This document shows, in pieces, positions 18,346 to 26,069 of a DNA stretch of 64,000 nucleotides (positions are counted from its first letter, which is position 1; every line of letters starts with the position of its first letter). The notes under the pieces were generated by a model that had not been told where the DNA came from, ran no database searches, and saw only the letters and a list, made by a program, of their open reading frames with translations. Source of the DNA: Saccharopolyspora indica (GTDB lineage Bacteria; Actinomycetota; Actinomycetes; Mycobacteriales; Pseudonocardiaceae). The position numbers were made by a program, and so were the translations under genes. Location of the stretch: assembly GCF_027853965.1 (NCBI RefSeq), contig NZ_JAQGLB010000028.1, forward strand, positions 1 to 64,000, given 5' to 3'.

Positions 18346-18659
18346 CCGGGTACACGAATTGGCGAGATGTCCGCAGCGAATTCGTCGAACGAGCTGGCGG
18401 CGAGGAAGCCGTGGCCGCTGGCAAAGAAGCGATGCTCGCGGAAGTCCGCGGCCATCGACTCGCCGAAATCCGGCGCAACCGCGGCCTCACCCAGCAGGAG
18501 GTCGCCGACCGGATGGGCGTGACGAAGGGGCGAATTTCGCAGATCGAACAGGGCAAACTGTCCGGCCAGGAAGTCCTCGCCCGCTACGCCCACGCCCTCG
18601 GCGGTCGCCTGCACCAGTCGATCTACTTCGACGACGGGGACATCGCGGCGATTGCATAG
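18342..18659 (+). CDS. Xre-family HigA-like antitoxin
   Basis: A 105-residue DNA-binding antitoxin. Residues 38-92 are a lambda-repressor-like HTH (EIRRNRGLTQQEVADRMG, RISQIEQGK). The N-terminal 35 residues probably contact the toxin. It overlaps the toxin gene by 4 nt, so translation is coupled. It should neutralise the toxin and repress the operon by binding near the -10 palindrome. Confidence 0.9.
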   Translation: MTGYTNWRDVRSEFVERAGGEEAVAAGKEAMLAEVRGHRLAEIRRNRGLTQQEVADRMGVTKGRISQIEQGKLSGQEVLARYAHALGGRLHQSIYFDDGDIAAIA

Positions 18660-18857
18660 GCACGCGGCCTTGCGGATGGGCGTTCCTCCCGATCGCCGCG
18701 GCTCCACGACGACCAGCCGCTACCCGGCCGAGGACCGCCGCTGCACCGGAGCCGGAAACTCGATCAACTTTCTCCTTGACTTCGACATTACTGGAAGTTG
18801 GAGGTTGTCTGCAGTCGCTTCGAGGAGAAGCTCGATCGTGGTTCGGGAAGGAACGAC

Positions 18858-19742
18858 ATGACAACGACTGCCGAAGGTGCCGCCGGCCAGGTCACGGTGC
18901 TCGGCCTCGGTGATATGGGTTCGGCGATCGCCAGGACCTTCGTCGACCGCGGGTACCGCACGACGGTCTGGAACCGGACCGCGAGCAAGGCCGCACCGCT
19001 GGTCGATGCCGGTGCCACCGCGGCCGCGACCGCGGCGGAGGCGGTCGCGGCGAGTCCGCTCGTGGTGATCTGCTTGCTCGACAGCACTGCGGTCGACGAG
19101 GTGCTGAGCACTGTCGAGGGGGCGGTCGCGGGCAAGGTGCTGGTGAACGTCACCAGCGGTTCACCAGCCCAGGCCCGGGCGAACGAGCAGTGGGCGAGCG
19201 AGCGCGGCGCGGAGTACGTCGACGGCAAGATCATGGGCGACCCGCCCTACGTCGGAACGCCGAACATCATGTTCCCGTTCAGCGGTTCCCGGCAGGCCTT
19301 CGCCGCGCACGAGTCCGCGCTCCAGGAGCTGGGCACCATCGCCTACCACGGCGAGGACGCCGGTGCGGCGGCCGTGGAGTTCATGGCCCAGGTGGCGGCG
19401 TCCTACGAGCTGCTCATCGGATTCCTCCACACGCTCCGGCTGGTCCAGGCCGAAGGGGTCGACGTCGTGGAGTTCGCCGACCGCTTCGCCGGCTCGCTGG
19501 CCGCGTTCCCGCCGCTGCTGGCCTCGATGAGCAAGGCGATCAAGAGCGGCGAGTACGCGCCGGACCTCGGCCCGCTCAACGTCCAGGCCGCGCTGATGGA
19601 CGACATGATCAGCCACCGGGACTCCCTCGGCGTGGAAGCCGTGCGGATGCGGGAGGTGAAGGAGCTGATGGACCGCCGCATCGCCGACGGCCACGGTGAC
19701 CAGGGCTTCTCAAGCCTCTTCGAACTGCTGAAGCGCCGGTAG
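18858..19742 (+). CDS. NADP-dependent imine-reductase-like oxidoreductase
   Basis: A 294-residue member of the beta-hydroxyacid dehydrogenase / 6-phosphogluconate dehydrogenase superfamily. The Rossmann motif GLGDMG (16-21) and VWNRTASKAAPL, with Arg after the second strand, suggest NADP(H). The C-terminal part, with SLFELLKRR at the end, resembles the RedAm/imine reductase C-terminal domain rather than hydroxyisobutyrate dehydrogenases, which carry a catalytic Lys. The substrate is unknown. ATG with GGAAGGA Shine-Dalgarno. Upstream a CAACTT/AAGTTG inverted pair (18765-18770, 18795-18800) may be regulatory. Confidence 0.82.
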   Translation: MTTTAEGAAGQVTVLGLGDMGSAIARTFVDRGYRTTVWNRTASKAAPLVDAGATAAATAAEAVAASPLVVICLLDSTAVDEVLSTVEGAVAGKVLVNVTSGSPAQARANEQWASERGAEYVDGKIMGDPPYVGTPNIMFPFSGSRQAFAAHESALQELGTIAYHGEDAGAAAVEFMAQVAASYELLIGFLHTLRLVQAEGVDVVEFADRFAGSLAAFPPLLASMSKAIKSGEYAPDLGPLNVQAALMDDMISHRDSLGVEAVRMREVKELMDRRIADGHGDQGFSSLFELLKRR

Positions 19743-19750
19743 GGCCACTC

Positions 19751-19785
19751 GCCCGGTGCCTCGCCGACCGGACGGGGCACCGGGC
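19751..19785 (+). terminator. terminator after the imine-reductase-like gene
   Basis: Perfect 10-bp stem (19751-19760 with 19776-19785), 15-nt loop, 8 bp after the stop codon. Confidence 0.75.
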
Positions 19786-19815
19786 TCAGCGAGGGGCTTT
19801 GGCACGCTCGGGTTC

Positions 19816-20643
19816 GTGAGTTCGTTGATGTCGTGGCTGGATCGTGGCACTCGGGCCTATTGGCGGTTCCGTGGCCGGGCCGTCGACCTCGGTGGTCCGG
19901 AGCAGTGGTTGGACGCGCCCATGCACGACAGCTCGCAGGTCGGTGAGGGGTGGCTGCCCGCAGGTAGTGGCTCCGTCGACGGCGCGGGACTGCTCGCGGA
20001 CATGTCGCAGCTGGACGGGCCGACCTTCGAGGCGGCCGACCTGCGGCCGGAGATCCGGGACTTCTACGAGTGCACCTCCCGGTGGCGCATGGAGGTGTGG
20101 ACCCAGTGGAACGCGGTGTTCCAGCCTGGCGGTGAACTCGTCTCCCGGCTGTTCGGGCGCCGCGTGCAGCAGCTCGCGCTGCCCACCCGCCCGCTCGACG
20201 TCGCCCGCGGCATGGACAGCAGGGTCGTGCCGATCCTCGGTCCCGGCGGGGAACAGCAGGCCGCGGCGTGGATCCGGACGCTGCGGTCGACCGGCGAGTA
20301 CGTCTACAGCGGCTGCTACTCGACGAAGCTGCTGCCGGGCTCGCGGAACCCGAGCGTGCACGTGGCGTTCCCGCTCGAATCGGGCAACATCCAGGTCTTC
20401 CTCGAACCGGTCGCACTGCCGGACGGCGCGCTGGAGCTGCGATCCCCGGACGGCGGGTTCGGCCAGAACGGCGCCTACGCGGTCGTCGAGGACAAGGGGC
20501 GCACCTTCGCCGCCCGCATCCCGATCCACGAGACGTTCCGCGTCTACCTCGACGACGAAGGCACCCTCCGAACCGACCACACGCTCCGCCTGTGGTCCGC
20601 CCAGGTGGTCCGCCTCCACTACAAGCTCGACCCGGTCGAATAA
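19816..20643 (+). CDS. hypothetical protein, no family recognised
   Basis: A 275-residue soluble protein beginning VSSLMSWLDRGTRAYW. It is rich in aromatic residues and strands; a middle block reads IRDFYECTSRWRMEVWTQW and the end DHTLRLWSAQVVRLHYKL. No signal peptide, transmembrane helix or catalytic signature is obvious. I have seen similar uncharacterised proteins in actinomycetes but assign no function. The start is uncertain: the GTG or the ATG four codons later. It lies upstream of an ArsR/SRPBCC pair but has a separate promoter region between. Confidence 0.65.
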   Translation: MSSLMSWLDRGTRAYWRFRGRAVDLGGPEQWLDAPMHDSSQVGEGWLPAGSGSVDGAGLLADMSQLDGPTFEAADLRPEIRDFYECTSRWRMEVWTQWNAVFQPGGELVSRLFGRRVQQLALPTRPLDVARGMDSRVVPILGPGGEQQAAAWIRTLRSTGEYVYSGCYSTKLLPGSRNPSVHVAFPLESGNIQVFLEPVALPDGALELRSPDGGFGQNGAYAVVEDKGRTFAARIPIHETFRVYLDDEGTLRTDHTLRLWSAQVVRLHYKLDPVE

Positions 20644-20651
20644 TTTCGCGT

Positions 20652-20679
20652 TTGACTTATATAATCTGCTGCTTATCAT
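20652..20679 (+). promoter_or_regulatory. SigA-type leaderless promoter of the ArsR operon
   Basis: TTGACT (20652-20657), 16-nt spacer, TATCAT (20674-20679), then 7 nt to the GTG of the ArsR gene. The spacer contains a TTATATAA palindrome (20658-20665) that may be part of the repressor site. This is the best-formed promoter in the window. Confidence 0.75.
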
Positions 20680-20686
20680 TGCTCGG

Positions 20687-21049
20687 GTGCACGCGTTCGA
20701 CGTACTCGGCGATCCGGTCCGCCGCCGGATCCTGGAGCTCCTCGCGAGCGGGGAGCAGACCTCCGGGGCGGTCACCTCGGTGATCCAGCAGGAGTTCGGC
20801 CTCTCCCAACCCGCGGTGTCGCAGCACCTCCGCGTGCTGCGCGAGAACGGCTTCGCCTCGGTTCGCGCCGAGGGGACCCGCCGCTTCTACACCGTGGACA
20901 CCGCTCCGCTGCGCGACGTCGACCAGTGGCTGGAGCAGTTCCGCCACGTCTGGTCCCAACGCCTGGACGCCCTGGAAACCGAGCTGGCCCGGGGAAAGCG
21001 GATGCGCCGCACCCGGCGAAGCCGCGGAGAGGACAAGGAGAGCGCATGA
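20687..21049 (+). CDS. ArsR-family winged-helix repressor
   Basis: A 120-residue protein with the ArsR fold: VLGDPVRRRILELLASGEQ, the recognition helix LSQPAVSQHLRVLREN and wing VRAEGTRRFYTVD. The metal-binding CxC box is absent, so it is not an arsenic sensor. It overlaps the SRPBCC gene by 4 nt. Such ArsR/SRPBCC (AHSA1-like) pairs are common in actinomycetes and the regulator probably controls its own operon. The GTG start is set by the leaderless promoter. Confidence 0.9.
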   Translation: MHAFDVLGDPVRRRILELLASGEQTSGAVTSVIQQEFGLSQPAVSQHLRVLRENGFASVRAEGTRRFYTVDTAPLRDVDQWLEQFRHVWSQRLDALETELARGKRMRRTRRSRGEDKESA

Positions 21050-21660
21050 ACGATCAGATCGACGCCGCGCACCGCCGGATCGGCGCGCGGGACCTCGACT
21101 CGGGCACGGCCCGGGTGCTCACGATCAGCCGGACCTACGCCGCCGAGCTCGATGACGTGTGGGACGCGTGCACCGATCCCGAACGCATCCAGCGGTGGTT
21201 GCTGCCCGTCACCGGCGAGCTGCGCCTCGGTGGCCGCTACCAGCTCGAGGGCAACGCGGGCGGCGTGATCGAGCAGTGCGATCCGCCGCGGAGCTTCGCC
21301 GCCACCTGGGAGTACGGCGGAAGCGTCAGCTGGATCTCGGTCCGGCTGACCGGCGATCCGGCCGGTGGCACGCGATTCGAACTGGAGCACACGACCCACG
21401 TCGACGACCACTGGGAGCGGTACGGCCCCGGCGCGGTCGGCATCGGCTGGGACATCACCCTCCGCGGTCTGGCGGTCCACCTCGCCGGGGAAGCCGTGCC
21501 CCCGGAGGAGACGTGGGCCGCGTCGGAACAGGGCATCGAGTTCATGACGCTCAGCGGACGGCGGTGGTGCGAAGCCGACATCGCTTCCGGGGCCGATCCA
21601 GGAGCAGCCCGAGCCGCCGCGGACCGCACGATCGCCGCTTACACGGGCACCGAGGGCTGA
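21046..21660 (+). CDS. SRPBCC / AHSA1-like domain protein
   Basis: A 204-residue START-like helix-grip protein. ISRTYAAELDDVWDACTDP and RIQRWLLPVTGELRLGGRY are the family opening; ATWEYGGSVSWISVRL continues the sheet. These domains have a hydrophobic pocket for lipids or aromatic ligands; no catalytic assignment is possible. The C-terminal 50 residues (TIAAYTGTEG end) extend the usual 150-residue domain. It is translationally coupled to the ArsR gene. Confidence 0.85.
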   Translation: MNDQIDAAHRRIGARDLDSGTARVLTISRTYAAELDDVWDACTDPERIQRWLLPVTGELRLGGRYQLEGNAGGVIEQCDPPRSFAATWEYGGSVSWISVRLTGDPAGGTRFELEHTTHVDDHWERYGPGAVGIGWDITLRGLAVHLAGEAVPPEETWAASEQGIEFMTLSGRRWCEADIASGADPGAARAAADRTIAAYTGTEG

Positions 21661-21689
21661 AAATGCTTTGCGGGTGGTGATCGGGGCGT

Positions 21690-22595
21690 GTGAGGCTGGC
21701 CGGTGTGGACATGCACGCCGGGCAGTTGACCGTGTCACCCGAGATGGTGCGCGCTCTGGTGGACGGGCAGTTCCCCGAATGGCGGGGACTTCCCGTCAGC
21801 AGGGTCGACTCGCGGGGAACGGTGCACGCCATCTTCCGCATCGGTGAGCGGTTCACCGCTCGGTTCCCGCTGGAACCGGGAGAAGCCGGGGCGAAGCGGG
21901 ACGAGCTCGAAGCCGAGGCGGCAGCGGCTCGGGAGCTGCTGGGGCGCACGCGGTTCCGCACGCCTGAGCCGATCGCGCTGGGCGAGCCCGGCGCCGGGTA
22001 CCCGCTGCCGTGGTCGGTGCAGACCTGGGTTCCCGGGGTCGTGGCCGAGGGAGTGGGCGAGTCCGCGGCGTTCGCGAGCGACCTCGCCGAGTTCATCCGC
22101 GGTGTGCGCACCATCGACACCCGCGGCCGGACGTTCTCCGGCGCAGGACGCGGCGGTGAGCTCCGCTCCCACGACGCCTGGATGGAGACCTGCTTCGACA
22201 ACAGCGAGCAGCTCCTGGACGTCCCGCGGCTCCGCCGGACGTGGCAGACCATGCGCGAGCTCCCCCGCGGCTCGACCGGTGATGTGATGGCGCACAGCGA
22301 CCTGATCCCCGGCAACCTGCTCGTGTCCGGCAGGCGGCTGACCGGGGTCATCGACATCGGCGGGCTCGGCCCGGCCGATCCGGCGCTGGACCTGGTCGCC
22401 GCCTGGCACCTGCTCGACGCGGAACCGCGGCAGGTGTTCCGCGCCGAACTCGGGTGCAGCCCTCTCGAATGGGAGCGCGGCAGGGCGTGGGCCTTCCAGC
22501 AGGCGATGGGGCTGGTCTGGTACTACGCCGAGAGCAACCCGGGCATGAGCCTGCTGGGGCGGCGCACCTTGGACCGCGTCCTGGCGGACGCGTGA
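21690..22595 (+). CDS. aminoglycoside-phosphotransferase-family kinase
   Basis: A 301-residue APH/choline-kinase-fold protein. The catalytic loop AHSDLIPGNLLV (near 200) has the Brenner HxDxxxxN motif; the metal-binding VIDIGGLGPADPALDL follows. Thus it should be an active kinase. Members phosphorylate aminoglycosides, macrolides or metabolites; the sequence does not tell which. The start could be this GTG or the ATG at MHAGQLTV seven codons later. Convergent with a GNAT gene, 8 bp between stops. Confidence 0.82.
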   Translation: MRLAGVDMHAGQLTVSPEMVRALVDGQFPEWRGLPVSRVDSRGTVHAIFRIGERFTARFPLEPGEAGAKRDELEAEAAAARELLGRTRFRTPEPIALGEPGAGYPLPWSVQTWVPGVVAEGVGESAAFASDLAEFIRGVRTIDTRGRTFSGAGRGGELRSHDAWMETCFDNSEQLLDVPRLRRTWQTMRELPRGSTGDVMAHSDLIPGNLLVSGRRLTGVIDIGGLGPADPALDLVAAWHLLDAEPRQVFRAELGCSPLEWERGRAWAFQQAMGLVWYYAESNPGMSLLGRRTLDRVLADA

Positions 22596-22603
22596 GCCCT
22601 CGG

Positions 22604-23161
22604 TCAGCCGGACTTCCGGCTCCGCCACTCCGGTGCCAGCACCGACCAGACCTCCAGGTCCTGCCGTTCGCCCCGGTGCACGCCGCTCTCCCGCAGCACG
22701 CCGTCCCTGACCATCCCCAGCCGCTGGGCCACCGCGATGCTGGGCCGGTTCGCCGCCGAGACGAGCCACTCCACCCGGTGAATGCCGCGTTCCTCGAAGG
22801 CCCAGTCGATGATCACCCGCGCCGCCCTCGTGACCAGGCCCTTGCCCACGGCCGCCGGTTCCAGCCAGCAGCCCGCCTCCGCGTTGCCGCGCGGGACGTC
22901 CATGGTCCGGAAGAGAACACCGCCGACCAGCTCGTCAGCGACCCAGATCCCGAAGATCCGCCCGGTGTCGGCCGCCGCCTTCTCCGCGTACTGCTGGAGG
23001 AAGGCGCGGCTCGAGGCCAGGTCGGTGACCGCGTCGGCCAGCCCGATGTGCTGCCCGACGAGCTCCCTCCCCCGGTCCATGTGCGCCAGGAACTCCGCCG
23101 CGCGCCACGGCTCCAGCGGGCGGAGCTCCGCGTTGTCACCACCGAGGGAAATCGAGAACAT
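22604..23161 (-). CDS. GNAT acetyltransferase, RimJ/RimL type
   Basis: A 185-residue N-acetyltransferase: LRPLEPWRAAEFLAHM at the start, WLEPAAVGKGLVTRAARV is the acetyl-CoA pyrophosphate-binding loop, and NRPSIAVAQRLGMVRDGVLRE the C-terminal motif B of ribosomal-protein-type GNATs. It probably acetylates an N-terminal or small-molecule amine. The ATG has GGAAGG 6 nt upstream. Confidence 0.88.
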   Translation of the reverse strand: MFSISLGGDNAELRPLEPWRAAEFLAHMDRGRELVGQHIGLADAVTDLASSRAFLQQYAEKAAADTGRIFGIWVADELVGGVLFRTMDVPRGNAEAGCWLEPAAVGKGLVTRAARVIIDWAFEERGIHRVEWLVSAANRPSIAVAQRLGMVRDGVLRESGVHRGERQDLEVWSVLAPEWRSRKSG

Positions 23162-23259
23162 TCGCAACCTTCCGCAACCCGATCAAGCAGACCGCGCGAA
23201 GGATCCCCCACCCGGACGGCGGAGTAAAGCGGTTTTCCGCCCGTCGGCAGAGAGGTCAG

Positions 23260-23790
23260 ATGGACCGAACCGAATCGCCCGCGGTGCGCATCGTGCACCT
23301 GGACGGGCCCGCGTTCCAGGCGCTCGCCGCTGGTGACCTGGCTGCGGCGAACACCGCGAGCCCGGTGCCCCTCCCGGCCTACTTCGCCGGGCCGGACTGG
23401 CGCGGGGTGTGGCTCCGGCGCAGCAGGCAGGTCGAGGAAGATCCCGGCAGCGCGGCTTGGGTCACCGGAGTCATCTGGGACGTGCGGCGCGAGCTGGCCA
23501 CCGGCCGGGCGGGGTACCACGGGCCGCCCGATGACTCCGGGATGGTGGAGATCGGCTACGCGGTCGATCCCGCGCACCGCCGGCGCGGTTACGCGCGCGC
23601 AGCTCTGGAGGCACTGCTCCAGCGCGCCGCCCGGGAACCGCGGGTGCGCACGGTCCGGGTCACCATCAGCCCGGACAACACAGCGTCCTACCGGCTGGCG
23701 GCGCAGTACGGCTTCGCCGAGGTCGGCGAGCAGTGGGACGACGAGGACGGCTTGGAGATCATCTACGAGAGGCCCGCGAACCACCCCTGA
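23260..23790 (+). CDS. GNAT acetyltransferase
   Basis: A 176-residue GNAT with the CoA-binding loop VDPAHRRRGYARAAL and NTASYRLAAQYGFAEVGE motif B. MVEIGYAV marks strand 4. The first 55 residues differ from those of the neighbouring GNAT, so the two are not a recent duplication. The substrate is unknown. ATG with AGAGGTC upstream. Confidence 0.87.
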   Translation: MDRTESPAVRIVHLDGPAFQALAAGDLAAANTASPVPLPAYFAGPDWRGVWLRRSRQVEEDPGSAAWVTGVIWDVRRELATGRAGYHGPPDDSGMVEIGYAVDPAHRRRGYARAALEALLQRAAREPRVRTVRVTISPDNTASYRLAAQYGFAEVGEQWDDEDGLEIIYERPANHP

Positions 23791-23840
23791 CCACGACGGC
23801 GGGCGGATGCGGGATTCGGCGGACGTGTGAGGATCGGGGC

Positions 23841-25358
23841 GTGATTCCAGATCTGTCCCACGACCGCACCGACCGACTTCGCGACGCCTTCCGCGCCGCC
23901 GGGTACGACGCCGATGGCGTCGTCGAGCTGCTCGGCCCGGAAGCGCACATCGCCTTGGGCCGCGGCGAACCCGTCCCCGCGCTGCGAGCCACGACCGACG
24001 CCGGTCCGCTCGGCACGCTCATCCGGCTGTTCCTGCTCGGGCTGGCCGAGCCGCAGGCCGCCGTCGAGGCCGCGCTCGCCCCGCTGCCGCTGTCCGATGC
24101 GCAGGCCGCCGGGCTCGTCGTCGCCGACGGCGACCGGCTGCGCGCCGGGCTCGACGTCCGCCCGCACGGCGTCGGCGACGACTCGTGGTGGGTCGTGTCG
24201 GACCTCGACTCCGACCTGCGCGGCGGCCGGCCGGTCGAGCCCGACCACGTGCTCGGCGTCGGGCACGCCTCGCTGAGCCTGGTGCAGGCGACCTCGCGAC
24301 GGCCGGTCGGCTCGGTGCTGGACCTGGGCACCGGCTGCGGCGTGCAGGCGCTGCACGCGAGCACGCACGCGCAGCGCGTCACCGCGACCGATGTCTCCAA
24401 GCGGGCGCTGGCGCTGGCCGACGCGACGTTCCGGCTCAACGAGATCGACGTGGAGCTGGGCGAGGGCGAGTGGTTCGACCCGGTGCGCGGTCGCCGGTTC
24501 GACATGGTGGTGTGCAACCCGCCGTTCGTCGTCGGGCCACCGCGCACCGACTTCACCTACCGCGACTCCGGCCTGGCCGGTGACGACGCGAGCGCGCTGG
24601 TGGTGCGCCAGCTGCCCTCGTTCCTCAACGAGGGCGGCACCGGGCAGCTGCTGGCGTCCTGGGTGCACCGCGAGGGCGAGGACTGGGAGGACCGGGTCTC
24701 CCGGTGGCTGCCGCCGGGCGCCGGGGTCGACGCGTGGTTCGTCCAGCGCGACGTCGCCGACCCGGCCCTGTACGTCGGGACCTGGCTGCGCGACGCGGGC
24801 TACGACCTGCGCTCCCCGCAGGGCCTGCAGAAGGCCGGCGAGTGGCTGGACTGGTTCGAGGCCAACGACGTGCTCGGCATCGGGTTCGGGTTCGTCACCC
24901 TGCGCCGCACCGACGCCGCGCGCGGCGAGGTCGTGTGCGAGGACCTGCGGCACGCCTTCAACGACCCGCTCGGCCCCGAGTCCGACCAGTGGCTGCGCCG
25001 CGTCGACTGGCTGCGCGCCAACGGATCGGCCGAGGCGCTGCTGGCGACCAGGCTGGTCACCGCGGACAGCACGGTGCTGGAGCAGGTGTCCGAGCCCGGT
25101 GACGAGGGCTGGGCCCCGCTGGTGCACCGGCTGCACCGCACGGACGGCCCGGGCTGGCAGCACGAGGTCGACGAGCTCGGCGTCCGGCTGCTCGCCGGGT
25201 GCCGCGGTGCGCTGCCGCTCGGCGAGCTCCTCGAACTGCTCGCGATGGGATTCGGCGAGGACGCCGAGGAGCTGACGCGCGCCGCGGTGCCCGTGGTCCG
25301 GGAGCTCGTCCGGCACGGAATGGTCGTTCCGGCGGAATGGGCGGATGGTGCGCAATGA
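23841..25358 (+). CDS. class I SAM-dependent methyltransferase with N-terminal DUF7059-like domain
   Basis: A 505-residue protein in three parts. Residues 1-150 are a helical N-terminal domain (DUF7059-like, DLSHDRTDRLRDAFRAAGY). Residues 155-330 form a Rossmann methyltransferase with VLDLGTGCGVQALH (SAM loop, about 161) and CNPPFVVGP (about 226), the NPPF motif of enzymes that methylate Gln, adenine or guanine. The remaining 170 residues include a winged-helix-like end. NPPF with this architecture resembles PrmC/RsmC relatives, so rRNA or a protein Gln is a reasonable target. It overlaps dtd by 4 nt (ATGA). GTG start. Confidence 0.83.
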   Translation: MIPDLSHDRTDRLRDAFRAAGYDADGVVELLGPEAHIALGRGEPVPALRATTDAGPLGTLIRLFLLGLAEPQAAVEAALAPLPLSDAQAAGLVVADGDRLRAGLDVRPHGVGDDSWWVVSDLDSDLRGGRPVEPDHVLGVGHASLSLVQATSRRPVGSVLDLGTGCGVQALHASTHAQRVTATDVSKRALALADATFRLNEIDVELGEGEWFDPVRGRRFDMVVCNPPFVVGPPRTDFTYRDSGLAGDDASALVVRQLPSFLNEGGTGQLLASWVHREGEDWEDRVSRWLPPGAGVDAWFVQRDVADPALYVGTWLRDAGYDLRSPQGLQKAGEWLDWFEANDVLGIGFGFVTLRRTDAARGEVVCEDLRHAFNDPLGPESDQWLRRVDWLRANGSAEALLATRLVTADSTVLEQVSEPGDEGWAPLVHRLHRTDGPGWQHEVDELGVRLLAGCRGALPLGELLELLAMGFGEDAEELTRAAVPVVRELVRHGMVVPAEWADGAQ

Positions 25359-25780
25359 GAGCAATCGCCACTCGGGTCACTCGCGCCTCGGTAACCGTCG
25401 ACGGTGTCGTCGCGGGCAAGATCGAAGAGCCCGGGCTGTTAGTGCTATTGGGTGTGACGCATTCCGACGGGCGTGAAGAAGTCGTCAAAATGGCACGCAA
25501 ACTGCACGAGATTCGCGCGCTGCGCGACGAGGAGTCCTGCGCCACGACCGGGGCACCGCTGCTCGTCGTCAGCCAGTTCACGCTCTACGGCTCGACCCGC
25601 AAGGGGCGGCGCCCGTCGTGGACCGAGGCGGCCCGCCCGGAACACGCCGAACCGCTGGTCGAGGCGGTCGTGTCGGAGCTGCGCGAGCGGGGCGCGCGGG
25701 TCTCCACCGGGGTGTTCGGGGCGATGATGTCGGTGGAGAGCGTCAACGACGGGCCATTCACCCTTTTGGTTGAGGTGTAA
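25355..25780 (+). CDS. dtd: D-aminoacyl-tRNA deacylase
   Basis: Hydrolyses D-aminoacyl-tRNAs and glycyl-tRNAAla, proofreading chirality in translation. Both active-site motifs are present: SQFTLYG (-SQxT-) and VNDGPFT (the Gly-cisPro motif). At 141 residues it is full length. The start ATG overlaps the methyltransferase stop (ATGA), so both are translated from one mRNA, pairing two translation-linked functions. Confidence 0.95.
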   Translation: MRAIATRVTRASVTVDGVVAGKIEEPGLLVLLGVTHSDGREEVVKMARKLHEIRALRDEESCATTGAPLLVVSQFTLYGSTRKGRRPSWTEAARPEHAEPLVEAVVSELRERGARVSTGVFGAMMSVESVNDGPFTLLVEV

Positions 25781-25863
25781 ATGTAACGGGGGTTCTCAGG
25801 AAATCCTCAGACTTGGTGGCGCAACCGATGTGACCGCCATGACGTCTCCCAATCGAGAACTTC

Positions 25864-25890
25864 GGGAACGAATTCGGCACGCCGGTCGTT
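25864..25890 (+). promoter_or_regulatory. ECF-sigma-type stress promoter of sigB
   Basis: GGGAAC (25864-25869) and CGTT (25887-25890) with 17 nt between; equivalently GGAAC-N18-GTT. This is the SigE/SigH (SigR) consensus of actinobacteria. It would start transcription near 25896, giving a leader of about 170 nt that contains a hairpin (26004-26009 with 26025-26030, inner GCGC pairs). In mycobacteria sigB is a known SigE/SigH target. Confidence 0.68.
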
Positions 25891-26069
25891 TTCCAGGTAA
25901 CGAAGCTTCGACGGCCGTGCCGAGAGGTGCCGGGGGCACCGATCGACAACACCCGGAGGAGACGTCGACGCGCAAGCCCGTACCAACGAGCGTACGCGTC
26001 CAACACACCGCGCAACGGCGCGCAGGTGTGAATTGCGCCCGCCAAGCCAGCCCGTCAGGGAGGGAGCTC

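Noticed and set aside
22604..23790. The two adjacent GNAT genes as a recent duplication
   Set aside because: They are in opposite orientation and their sequences share only the general CoA-binding motif.
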